Positions 37,181 to 45,336 of a stretch of 64,000 bases of DNA are shown here, one piece after another. The notes below the pieces were generated by a model, which made no database searches, was not told the origin of the DNA, and saw only the letters and a list, made by a program, of their open reading frames with translations. Source of the DNA: Sagittula sp048553715 (GTDB taxonomy: Bacteria; Pseudomonadota; Alphaproteobacteria; Rhodobacterales; Rhodobacteraceae); the NCBI RefSeq assembly GCF_048553715.1, contig NZ_JBLZNC010000001.1, forward strand, positions 372,001-436,000, written 5' to 3'. Numbering within the stretch: position 1 is the first letter of the stretch; the number at the start of each line of letters is the position of its first letter. The translations under genes and the position numbers were made by a program.

Positions 37181-37214
37181 AAAACGCCCCGCCAGATAGG
37201 GATCGGGCGGGGCG
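37181..37214 (-). terminator. Intra-operon hairpin after the sugar-binding protein gene
   Basis: CGCCCCGCC (37185-37193) pairs with GGCGGGGCG (37206-37214) and four T follow on the minus strand. Such a partial stop or 3' stabiliser would give more binding protein than permease. Confidence 0.6.
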
Positions 37215-37230
37215 CTCGGTTCGGTCTGGA

Positions 37231-38466
37231 TCAGTTGTAGGCGCGCGCGCGGACCTTCTCGAGACGCTCGAGGATCTGCTCCATGCGCTCGGGCTTCACC
37301 ATGAACTCCTGGAAGCCTTCCATGCCAGCCTTCGCCATCTCGGCGGGGGCGTCACGGTCAAAGAACTGCGCAATGCCGCCATCGGTGTTCGACAGCATCT
37401 CGTAGCCGGCCTGCAGGAACTTGTCGTCACCGACAGAGCTGTCCTTGTTGATCGGCAGCTGGCCCAGTGTTTCGTTGATCTGGGTCTGCACGTCCGCCCG
37501 CGCGAGGTAGGCGAGGAATTTCTTCGCGTCCTCTTTGTTCTTTGCATTGGCGGGGATGTGGATGGTGTCGGTGGGCGCTTCTTCGGCCATCGGCACGTCC
37601 GGGTTGATCTGCGGGAACTGGAAGAAGCCCAGCTGATCATCGGTCAGGCCTGCCTCGCGCAGCGGCGCCACGGCGAAGTTGCCCATCACGTACATCGCGG
37701 CATCGCCCTGAACCATCGGGGCCAGAGCTTCTTGCCAGCTGTAGGCTGCGTGGTTTTCAAGGAAGAAGCCCGCGTCGATCAGCTCTTTCCAGTTGTTCAT
37801 GGTAGCCACGACGCGCTCGTCGGTCCAAGCGACTTCGCCCTTGGTCAGCGCCATGTGGAAGTCATAGCCGTTTGTGCGCAGGTTGAGGTAGTCAAAGACG
37901 CCGCCCGCGGTCCACAGGTACTTGGTCCCGATGGTGATCGGGGTGATGCCTGCCTCCGTCAGCTTGGCGCCTGCGGCTTTGAAATCTTCCCAAGTCTCGG
38001 GCACCGCGATGCCTTGCTCTTCGAAGATGTCTTTGCGGTAGTAGACGCCCCACTGGTAGTAGGTGTAGGGCACGCCCCAGATCTTGCCGTCGATGGTCAT
38101 CGACCCCTTGGCCGAGGCCAGCGATTCGTTCAGGCCGTTTTCCTCCCAGACATCATCGACCGGCTCGAACAGGCCCGCGTTGACATAGGGCAGCATACGG
38201 TTGCCCGCGTACCAGTTGGCCAGATCCGGCGCATCCGCAGTCAGAAAGTTGCGGATCGAGGTCTTGTAGCCCTCGTGGTCAAACAGGTTCCATTTCACCG
38301 TCACATCAGGGTTTTCCGCCTCGAACCCTGCGATCAGCGCCTCGAACGCGGCCTTGGGCGCGGGGTCGGATGTGTCGGTGTTGATGACAAGCTCACCAGC
38401 GAATGCCGTGGTGGACAGCATGGTGGACGCGAGAATGGCGCCCATAAATTTTGTGCGTTGGAACAT
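37231..38466 (-). CDS. Sugar ABC transporter substrate-binding protein
   Basis: The 411-residue periplasmic protein has a signal peptide (cleavage after TAFA) and a CUT1 solute-binding fold: AFEALIAGFEAENPDVTVKW, then WGVPYTYYQWGVYYRKDIFEEQGIAVPETWEDF. The galactoside context points to alpha- or beta-galactosyl oligosaccharides, but the ligand cannot be read from sequence. It is the first gene of a nine-gene minus-strand operon and has GGAGGAGG upstream of the ATG. Confidence 0.93.
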   Translation of the reverse strand: MFQRTKFMGAILASTMLSTTAFAGELVINTDTSDPAPKAAFEALIAGFEAENPDVTVKWNLFDHEGYKTSIRNFLTADAPDLANWYAGNRMLPYVNAGLFEPVDDVWEENGLNESLASAKGSMTIDGKIWGVPYTYYQWGVYYRKDIFEEQGIAVPETWEDFKAAGAKLTEAGITPITIGTKYLWTAGGVFDYLNLRTNGYDFHMALTKGEVAWTDERVVATMNNWKELIDAGFFLENHAAYSWQEALAPMVQGDAAMYVMGNFAVAPLREAGLTDDQLGFFQFPQINPDVPMAEEAPTDTIHIPANAKNKEDAKKFLAYLARADVQTQINETLGQLPINKDSSVGDDKFLQAGYEMLSNTDGGIAQFFDRDAPAEMAKAGMEGFQEFMVKPERMEQILERLEKVRARAYN

Positions 38467-38484
38467 CTGCGGTTCCTCCTCCCG

Positions 38485-38513
38485 ATTATATTGTGTGAAG
38501 CAGTTTGTCCCAA
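38485..38513 (-). promoter_or_regulatory. Putative promoter of the galactoside operon
   Basis: On the minus strand TTGGGA (38508-38513) and TATAAT (38485-38490) are spaced by 17 bases. The start point would fall about 12 bases before the ATG, so the leader would be very short and cut into the ribosome site. An additional promoter is therefore possible. Confidence 0.5.
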
Positions 38514-38526
38514 ATAGTGGAACAAA
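38504..38526. promoter_or_regulatory. Palindromic operator overlapping the galactoside promoter
   Basis: Half-sites TTTGTCCCA (38504-38512) and TGGAACAAA (38518-38526) are inverted with 8 of 9 bases matching and a 5-base spacer. The palindrome covers the -35 element of the promoter and lies between the operon and the divergent IclR gene, so it is the best candidate operator for that regulator. Confidence 0.55.
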
Positions 38527-38621
38527 GATTTCACATATTGATTTGGTAGTCCCATCTTGCTAGTCCTGTCAACAGTTGCTGCGGGAAACGCCCCGTTTGC
38601 GCAAGAAAGTTACGGGACGAC

Positions 38622-39407
38622 ATGAACAAGCAGGCGACTTCGGACGGAACGGTGGGCAAGGCACTGGATGTGCTCGACAGCGTGATGGCGTTTGGCCGGG
38701 CTGTGCGCTTTACCGAGATCCTCGAAGTGTCGTCTTATCCCAAGGCCACGTTGCATCGTATTTTGCAGACGCTGACCTCGCAGGGGATGCTGTCCTATGA
38801 CGAGGAGCGGCACGTTTATCTGCCCGGCATGCGGCTGGTGCGGGTGGGGCGTCATGCGTGGAACCAATCCTCGCTCGCGCCGCTGGCCATGCCCTTTGTC
38901 GAATCGCTGGCGCGGGATGTGAACGAGACGGTGCATCTGGCGCAGATGGAACGGGGCAGGGTGGTCTTTATCGATAAGGCGACACCGGATGCAGGGTTTC
39001 AGACCATGGCGCGCCCCGGTCGGCGCTCGCCCGCCCATTGCACCGGCGTGGGCAAGGTCATGCTGGCCTTTATGGACGACCGCCGCCGCGCCGCTGTGCT
39101 GGACACGCTGAGTTACGAACAGTTCACCCCCAACACCCATGTTGGGCCGGCGTCGCTTCTGCCCGAGCTGGAACAGATTCGCGCCGAGGGCGTGGGCTTT
39201 GACCGCGAAGAACACGAAGAGGGAATCCTGAGCATCGCCGCGCCCATTCGGGGCAATGGCGGCTTGGTGATCGGGGCGGTGTCGGTGGTAACCTCGACGA
39301 TCCGCACAACATTTGAAGATTTGGAGAAATTCCGGCCCGCCTTGTTGTGGACCGCCACGCAGATCGGACGCGAGGGGGCGGTCTGGCCCTATCCGGTCGC
39401 GCAATAA
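38622..39407 (+). CDS. IclR-family transcriptional regulator
   Basis: The 261-residue protein has an N-terminal winged helix-turn-helix (TVGKALDVLDSVMAFGRAVRFTEILEVSSYPKATLHRILQ region, residues about 10-65) and an IclR effector domain with RVVFIDKATP, RSPAHCTGVGKVMLA and EHEEGILSIAAPI. It is divergent from the galactoside operon and 20 bases before its ABC ATPase. It most likely senses a sugar acid or galactoside and represses at the palindrome upstream. The effector is inference. Confidence 0.9.
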   Translation: MNKQATSDGTVGKALDVLDSVMAFGRAVRFTEILEVSSYPKATLHRILQTLTSQGMLSYDEERHVYLPGMRLVRVGRHAWNQSSLAPLAMPFVESLARDVNETVHLAQMERGRVVFIDKATPDAGFQTMARPGRRSPAHCTGVGKVMLAFMDDRRRAAVLDTLSYEQFTPNTHVGPASLLPELEQIRAEGVGFDREEHEEGILSIAAPIRGNGGLVIGAVSVVTSTIRTTFEDLEKFRPALLWTATQIGREGAVWPYPVAQ

Positions 39408-39426
39408 TTCCTGAGGGAGGAAAGCT

Positions 39427-40488
39427 ATGTCAGGTGTCGCGCTGCGGCAGGCCGTGAAACGCTACGGTCAGGTTCAGGTGATCCACGGGGTCGATCTGGA
39501 AATTGAACACGGTGAATTCTGTGTGTTTGTCGGCCCGTCGGGCTGCGGCAAATCCACCTTGCTGCGCATGATCGCAGGGCTGGAGGAGACATCCGAAGGT
39601 GAGATTTCCATTGGCGGGCGCGATGTGACCCGCGCCGATCCCGCCGAACGCGGCGTGGCCATGGTGTTCCAGACCTACGCGCTTTACCCGCATATGACGG
39701 TCGAGGAAAACATGGGCTTCGGGCTGAAGATGAACGGCCACCCCAAGGCCGAGATTAAGGAAAAAGTCACCGAGGCCAGCCGCATCCTGAAGCTTGATGA
39801 TTACCTGTCGCGCAAGCCCAAGGCGCTGTCGGGCGGTCAACGCCAGCGGGTCGCCATCGGTCGCGCCATTGTGCGCGGGCCAGAGGTGTTCTTGTTCGAC
39901 GAGCCGCTGTCCAACCTTGATGCGGAATTGCGCGTCGACATGCGGGTCGAGATCGCGCGCCTGCACAAGGAAATCGGCGCGACGATGATCTATGTGACCC
40001 ATGATCAGGTCGAGGCGATGACCCTGGCCGACAAGATTGTGGTGCTGCGCGCGGGTCATATCGAACAGGTCGGCAGCCCGATGGAGCTGTACCAAGACCC
40101 CGACAACCGTTTTGTGGCGGGCTTTATCGGCTCGCCCAGCATGAACTTCCTGCAAGGCACGGTGCAGGGCGGTCAGGTGGTGATCCCTGCTTTGGGTGGT
40201 CGCAAGGTGGCAACATCCGTGGCCCTGCCCGCCGAAGGGTCCGAGGTCATCGTAGGTCTGCGCCCGCAGCATCTGCGCGTCTCGGAAGGTGGCTCTGACG
40301 TGACCATCGACATTCGCGAGCGTCTTGGCGGCGTGGCCTATGACTATCTGATCGCCCCCACCGGCGAGCGCATTGTCGCGGAAACCCGCGGCGACGAAGC
40401 CATTCCGGAGCGCACCAAAGTGTCGGTCGATTTCGACGACGTGGATGCGATGTTCTTTGACGCGAAAACCGAGGCGCGCCTGCGTTAA
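39427..40488 (+). CDS. Sugar ABC transporter ATP-binding protein (UgpC/MsmK type)
   Basis: The 353-residue ATPase has Walker A GPSGCGKST, the Q-loop MVFQTYALYPHMTV, signature LSGGQRQRVAIGRA, Walker B VFLFDEPLSNLDA and the switch His in TMIYVTHDQVEAM. A C-terminal TOBE/OB regulatory domain follows, as in MalK. GGGAGGAAAGCT precedes the ATG. It is placed with the regulator on the opposite strand from the permeases, but completes the same transporter. Confidence 0.95.
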   Translation: MSGVALRQAVKRYGQVQVIHGVDLEIEHGEFCVFVGPSGCGKSTLLRMIAGLEETSEGEISIGGRDVTRADPAERGVAMVFQTYALYPHMTVEENMGFGLKMNGHPKAEIKEKVTEASRILKLDDYLSRKPKALSGGQRQRVAIGRAIVRGPEVFLFDEPLSNLDAELRVDMRVEIARLHKEIGATMIYVTHDQVEAMTLADKIVVLRAGHIEQVGSPMELYQDPDNRFVAGFIGSPSMNFLQGTVQGGQVVIPALGGRKVATSVALPAEGSEVIVGLRPQHLRVSEGGSDVTIDIRERLGGVAYDYLIAPTGERIVAETRGDEAIPERTKVSVDFDDVDAMFFDAKTEARLR

Positions 40489-40511
40489 TTGGAAGCGCTG
40501 CGAAGGCACGC

Positions 40512-40539
40512 AAAAGCCGCCCCATTAGGGGCGGCTTTT
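40512..40539. terminator. Bidirectional terminator
   Basis: A perfect 12-bp stem, AAAAGCCGCCCC (40512-40523) with 40528-40539, loop ATTA, has T runs on both strands. It separates the ABC ATPase from the convergent siderophore operon. Confidence 0.9.
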
Positions 40540-40564
40540 GTCGTGATTGGTGGGTCCCGTGACC

Positions 40565-41578
40565 TTACCAGAAAGCGGTGATATAGCTTTGAGCCGCTGG
40601 GCGGCCCATCGCCTTTGACGCGGCGCGGACATCGGCAACGATGCGGCGCTCCCCCGCACACCAAAGATAGGCCTGCGGCGTGGCGGTCATGGCGGCGATC
40701 GCCTGCTCTGCCATCTGCGCCTGCGCGCCGGCCTCAGCAAAGGTAACCTTAACACGCGGGTGATCGGGCAAAGGATAAAGCGGGCCGGGCTTTGACGGGT
40801 ACAGCGTGAACGACCCTGTCAGATCCGGATTGGCCTCGAGAATGCGGGCCACAGCCGGATAGGCGGTCTCATCACCAAACCCTGCGATCTGCCCTGACAT
40901 CCGGCAGCCACCCCCGCCCGGCGCGGTGGTCAGGACCTGCACCCCCATCGCCACCTGCCGCGCCCACCTTGTCGCGCAGCCCCCGTCATGTTCCATCACA
41001 TCAAAACTGACAGTGCCAGCGGCGGGGTCCACATGACGCGCGGTGTAGACGGGCAGATGCAGTTTATTTTCGCCCTTGGGCCATTGGGTTGCGCCATTCG
41101 GCCCTAGCGTCGGCCAAACCGGATCACGCCCCTCGGGCGGCAGGCACAGCCGGAAATGGATCGCCTCATCGGAGAAGCGCGAGACATCCCCCGCAAGCGT
41201 GATCCGGATAAACCCGCAGTTCAGATGCGCACGATCCGTCACCGTTAGGTCGACGATATTTGCGGGACGTTGCGCTGTGGTCGTCGCGTCGTTCCAACGG
41301 ATCGTTTCGGCAAGTTGCGGGTGCTGCGCGCCGATCTGATCGACCAGCGCGTCCTTGAGAACCTGCAGGTAATCTGCGTGGGGGGCGGTGATCTCGGCCT
41401 GAAGGCCATCCTCGGCGGGCGCAAAACACACCCGCCCGTAGTAGGTTTGCACAGCCGTGCCCCGCGCATCATCGAACACAACCGGCATGTCGTGTTCCTG
41501 CGCTTGTGCCAGTGCTGCTTGCCGCATCAAGGCAAAGGGCAGGCCGTGGATCATGGCCTTGGCTATAGTCTCAGACAT
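40565..41578 (-). CDS. Siderophore-interacting protein (ferric-siderophore reductase) with N-terminal DUF2218
   Basis: The 337-residue cytoplasmic flavoprotein is expected to reduce Fe(III)-siderophore with NAD(P)H and free the iron. Residues 1-95 match DUF2218 (YYGRVCFAPAEDGLQAEITAPHADYLQVLKDAL region). The rest is the FAD-binding and SIP part: FIRITLAGDVSRFSD, HLPVYTARHVD, FGDETAYPAVARIL and the C-terminal YLWCAGE. The flavin-contact motif HLPVYTxR is a variant of RxYTxR. It is the last gene of a receptor-permease-reductase operon and overlaps the permease by 8 bases. Confidence 0.9.
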   Translation of the reverse strand: MSETIAKAMIHGLPFALMRQAALAQAQEHDMPVVFDDARGTAVQTYYGRVCFAPAEDGLQAEITAPHADYLQVLKDALVDQIGAQHPQLAETIRWNDATTTAQRPANIVDLTVTDRAHLNCGFIRITLAGDVSRFSDEAIHFRLCLPPEGRDPVWPTLGPNGATQWPKGENKLHLPVYTARHVDPAAGTVSFDVMEHDGGCATRWARQVAMGVQVLTTAPGGGGCRMSGQIAGFGDETAYPAVARILEANPDLTGSFTLYPSKPGPLYPLPDHPRVKVTFAEAGAQAQMAEQAIAAMTATPQAYLWCAGERRIVADVRAASKAMGRPAAQSYITAFW

Positions 41579-42782
41579 GACCGGGCGCCTTTTGCGATGC
41601 GACGTGCCACAAAAACGGGATCACCGCGATGGAGACAGCGCAGGCCCCGGCAAAGAACACGCCGTAGCCGAAATGCTCGGCAACGACGCCGGCGGCTGTC
41701 CCCGCCACCATAGACACGCCAGCGTCCATACATTGGAACAGGGTGAAATCGACGCCGCCCTGACGGGGATCCGACCAGTTCATGAATTGCCCGTATAGCG
41801 CGACAAAGCCAAAGGCCATCACAGCGGCGCTGGACACCATGGCCACGGGGGCAACCGTGCTGGCGGGCAAGACCAAATCGCCGGCGGACAAGGCCACAAG
41901 GGCCAAGATCAGCGACTGCAGCGCAACCGCCCCGACCAGAACCGCACGCGTGCCATAGCGGCGGACAAACCCGCCGCCTGCCATCGCACCGGCAAAGCCC
42001 AAGGCCAGACTGCCGACCCCGCTGAGGATGCCCAATTGCGCAAGATCATATCCGGCATCAATGAAATAGGGGCCAAACATGCCCATCGCGGTCTTTTGCG
42101 CGACCACATAGAGCGCGGCCATCACAAGGCCCTGACGGACTTCGGGGCGCGCCCATGCCGCCCGAAGGCTGGGCTGATGCGGGCGGGCCGTGGCCAGTGA
42201 GGCGCGCGCAAGCCACGCGAAAGGAATGCACAGAACCGCAATCGTCGCGGCCATGGACCACGCGCCCAGGCGCCATCCCGCCTGATCCACGAGGACGAGG
42301 AACACACCGCCCCCAATCGCTGCGCCAAGATAGGCCCCGCCGACCTGCGCCGCATTGCCCCAGCCGTAGTGCGTGTGGCGCAAAGCCTCGACCGCGTAGC
42401 CGTCACAGGCAATGTCCACCGTCGCTGTGGCAAAGGCCGCGACCATCAGAACGACCAGCAGCGGCAGGACAGGAAAGGGGCCGATCAGCCCGACACACAG
42501 CAGAGCCGCCACCACGATGGCCGCGCCCGCCAGAACAATCGCCGCAGAGCGATCCCGCCCGCCATCGGGCAGCCGGAACCGTTCCACCCGTGGCGCCCAG
42601 AGGAACTTCAACGCCCATGGCAACACCAGAAGAGAGATAAATCCGATGCGATCCAGCGGCAGCTCTTGCGCGCGCAACACCCCCGGAAGCCCGGTCCATG
42701 TCACGCCACCGATCACGCTTTGCGCGATGTAGACGCCACCGATCGACCCGATGACGCCCCATGTTTTGACCGTCTCCCGCAT
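41571..42782 (-). CDS. MFS siderophore permease, RhtX/FptX-like
   Basis: The 403-residue inner-membrane carrier has about twelve segments and the AmpG/RhtX-type start GGVTWTGLPGVLRAQELPLDRIG followed by LLVLPWALKFLWAPRVERF. RhtX and FptX are single-protein inner-membrane importers of rhizobactin and pyochelin. In an operon with a TonB receptor and SIP reductase, import of a ferric siderophore is the likely role. The start at 42782 overlaps the receptor stop by one base (TGATG). Confidence 0.85.
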   Translation of the reverse strand: MRETVKTWGVIGSIGGVYIAQSVIGGVTWTGLPGVLRAQELPLDRIGFISLLVLPWALKFLWAPRVERFRLPDGGRDRSAAIVLAGAAIVVAALLCVGLIGPFPVLPLLVVLMVAAFATATVDIACDGYAVEALRHTHYGWGNAAQVGGAYLGAAIGGGVFLVLVDQAGWRLGAWSMAATIAVLCIPFAWLARASLATARPHQPSLRAAWARPEVRQGLVMAALYVVAQKTAMGMFGPYFIDAGYDLAQLGILSGVGSLALGFAGAMAGGGFVRRYGTRAVLVGAVALQSLILALVALSAGDLVLPASTVAPVAMVSSAAVMAFGFVALYGQFMNWSDPRQGGVDFTLFQCMDAGVSMVAGTAAGVVAEHFGYGVFFAGACAVSIAVIPFLWHVASQKAPGHV

Positions 42783-44893
42783 CAGAAACGGTAGGCGATG
42801 CTTGCCGTGGCCGTGCGGCCCTCGGTCCGGTAGCAATACCCGGCAGAGCAGGTCTGATCGGTGTTGTCGAAGGCGTTTTTGACATTCACCTGCAAGGCCA
42901 GATTGTCCATCCCGACCTCGCCAAAGTCGTAAGACACCGCCAGATCCGTGTAGAACTGTTCGTCATTCTTGAAGGTGTTCTGGTCGTCGCCCCAGCTTTC
43001 GCCGACATAGCGCAGGCCCGCGCCAAAGCCCCAGCCTTTCAGCGCGCCCTCGGTGGGTTCATAAAAGCCCCAGATCGAGGCGGTGTGCTCTGGCGTGGCG
43101 GACAGGGTCTTGCCCTCGGTGCCGGTGGCGCCCTTTTCGATTTCCATATCGAGGTAGGTGTAGGCGGCGGTCATGCGCAGATCATTGGCAAGGTTGAACT
43201 GGCCTCCGACCTCGACCCCTCGGGAGCGCAGATCATAAGGCACCTGAACCTGATTGAGCCCGCCAAACACCGTGGCATCGACGGTCTGGAACACCACGCC
43301 GTCTTCCTGTTTGATGTCAAACAGCGAGGCGGTGATCAGGCTTTCGGTGCCGGGCAGCTGGTATTTGATCCCGATCTCTTTTTGCAGACCGCGCGTGGGG
43401 TCACCGGCGCGCCCGCTGTCGGGATCGGTGCTGCTGTCATAGACCAGACCTGTGGTCGGCACAAAGCTGCTGGACAGGTTGGCAAAGACCGACAGCTCGG
43501 TGTTGACCGCATAGCTGACGCCGAGGCGTCCCGAAAACCCTTCGGCGGTGCTGTCGGTGCCGGTTTCGGCGGCGTCATAGGTGGTGGTATCGACCCAGTC
43601 ATAGCGCCCGCTGAGGAAGACGGTCCAGGGGCCTGCCACCATCTGGTCGTGCAGGTAGATGCCGTATTGTTCGCTCTCCTGCCCACCGGAATAGGGCTGG
43701 TCTATGGCGTCGGTCGCATCCGCAGACACATAACCCACGCCCCCGTAGTAGGCGTCATAAGATGCGCGGGTGAAATCAAAACCACCCACCAGCGTATGGG
43801 CCACAGCGCCGGTGGCAATCTGCGCCTCGACGTTCGTGTCCACGCTGAGGTTTTCAGATTTCTCTAGGTAATGCCCCCAGTAACGGCCAAAGCCGTTGCC
43901 TGCGGCGTAAATTCCGCTGAATTCCAGATCGGCGTCGACCTCGGAGTAGCGCAGGTTCTGGCGGAGGGTCACGTTATCGGCCAGTTCGTGTTCGACCTCG
44001 TAGCCGATGCGCCACTGCTCGTTGACGAAATCGTTGTAGTCGGGGTCACCAACATAGATGTCCGAGGCTTCGCCATAGGCAGAGTTGTAATAGCTCGCCG
44101 TCCCGCCACGCGTCGATTTGGCGTATTCGCCCAGAAGCGTGACCGTGGTCCGCTCTGTCAGCTCATAGGTCAGGGCAGGGGCAATCATGTTCAGATCGTC
44201 GCTGTAGCCGTCCAGCGGCGTATCGGCATCGCGGGTCACGCCGGTCACACGATAGCTGAGCCGCCCGTCATCACCCACAGGCCCAGAGACATCAAAGGCC
44301 AGTTCCTGATAGTCATCCGTGCCAAAGGTCAGTTTGACCTCGTTAAACGCTACGTCCTTGGGGCGTTTGGACACCACATTGACGATGCCGCCCGATCCGC
44401 TGACCCCATAGGCCGAGGACGATGGCCCCTTGAGCAGCGAGACCGCCTCCATGCTGTAGGGGTGGTTTTGATACCACGCGGAGGGGCCATTGACCTGACG
44501 CAACCCGTCGCGGAACAGCCCGTCATAATAGCTGGAGAAACCGCGCAGGTAGATCGCGTCATACCGGCTGTCAAAGCCGAAGTTGGTGGTGTTGGCCCCT
44601 GCGTTATATCCGACCGATTCCAGCAGGGTGCGCGGATCCTGATCCTCAATCTGGTCTTGGGTCACCGTGCTGATTGCCTGCGGGATATCGCGGATCGGCG
44701 TGTCGACGCGCGTGGCCTGACGCCCGCTTTGCGCGACATATCCATTCTGGACGAGGGTGTCATCGCTCTCGGATTCCAGCGTGAGCGTGCCAAGATCCTG
44801 GATGTTGCTGTCCTGCGCACGCGCAGCGGTGGTCCAAGCGGTCGAAGAAACGGCAGTGAGCCCTGCGATCAGGGCAATACGGGAAACAAGCAT
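42782..44893 (-). CDS. TonB-dependent siderophore receptor
   Basis: The 703-residue outer-membrane protein has a signal peptide (cleavage after ARA), a TonB-box-like TLTLE at residues 36-40, a plug domain (TPIRDIPQAISTVTQDQIEDQ, DAIYLRGFSSYYDGLFRDGLRQ, VSLLKGPSSSAYGVSGSGGIVNVVSKRP) and a 22-stranded barrel ending in a C-terminal Phe (SIAYRF). The plug resembles FhuA/FptA-type ferric-siderophore receptors. It leads a three-gene operon. The divergent intergenic region contains a Zur-like box, which leaves the metal partly open. Confidence 0.93.
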   Translation of the reverse strand: MLVSRIALIAGLTAVSSTAWTTAARAQDSNIQDLGTLTLESESDDTLVQNGYVAQSGRQATRVDTPIRDIPQAISTVTQDQIEDQDPRTLLESVGYNAGANTTNFGFDSRYDAIYLRGFSSYYDGLFRDGLRQVNGPSAWYQNHPYSMEAVSLLKGPSSSAYGVSGSGGIVNVVSKRPKDVAFNEVKLTFGTDDYQELAFDVSGPVGDDGRLSYRVTGVTRDADTPLDGYSDDLNMIAPALTYELTERTTVTLLGEYAKSTRGGTASYYNSAYGEASDIYVGDPDYNDFVNEQWRIGYEVEHELADNVTLRQNLRYSEVDADLEFSGIYAAGNGFGRYWGHYLEKSENLSVDTNVEAQIATGAVAHTLVGGFDFTRASYDAYYGGVGYVSADATDAIDQPYSGGQESEQYGIYLHDQMVAGPWTVFLSGRYDWVDTTTYDAAETGTDSTAEGFSGRLGVSYAVNTELSVFANLSSSFVPTTGLVYDSSTDPDSGRAGDPTRGLQKEIGIKYQLPGTESLITASLFDIKQEDGVVFQTVDATVFGGLNQVQVPYDLRSRGVEVGGQFNLANDLRMTAAYTYLDMEIEKGATGTEGKTLSATPEHTASIWGFYEPTEGALKGWGFGAGLRYVGESWGDDQNTFKNDEQFYTDLAVSYDFGEVGMDNLALQVNVKNAFDNTDQTCSAGYCYRTEGRTATASIAYRF

Positions 44894-45336
44894 GTGGCCT
44901 CCATCAGTGCCTTGGCTGATCGGTGGCTGAGGCGTTTGCGCATATCTGACAGATTCGCTCAGATTTTACCAGATGCGGTCAATGGTCTGCAGATAATATC
45001 GTGGCGTCACAGGGGGCGGATTTGTTCGGCAGCGCATCCGTCGCAGCGCCCGCCGCACGGAAAGGCTCAGCTGCGTCGCAAATAGCGATTGCGTTACAGT
45101 ATAACATTGCGTTACAACTTCGCGACCGATCAAAAGCAGTTCCCGTGACCAAGCCATCTGAAAACACCGTGCAGATCATCCGCATCGCACCACTGCACAA
45201 CGCCGGTAAAGCGCAGCCAAAGGCCCGCATATCCGCGGTTAGGGCAGGGCACTGCGATCCGGCCCGTCACGCCGCACCCTTTCCACTCCCGCGGTCATCC
45301 CCCGCCGCGACCCGCACCCCGATATAGGAGAAAACC
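44894..45336. other. Divergent intergenic region between the siderophore receptor and the COG0523 gene
   Basis: This 443-base stretch has no convincing gene. It carries the Zur-like palindrome at 45093-45105 and a direct repeat ATTGCGTTACA at 45088-45098 and 45106-45116 that embeds it. No iron-type operator could be recognised by eye. Promoters for both directions must lie here. Confidence 0.5.
45093..45105. promoter_or_regulatory. Zur box upstream of the COG0523 GTPase
   Basis: GTTACAGTATAAC fits the alphaproteobacterial Zur palindrome GTTAT-N3-ATAAC with one mismatch. It is 231 bases before the GTPase start and 199 before the divergent receptor start, so it could act on either. Confidence 0.55.
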
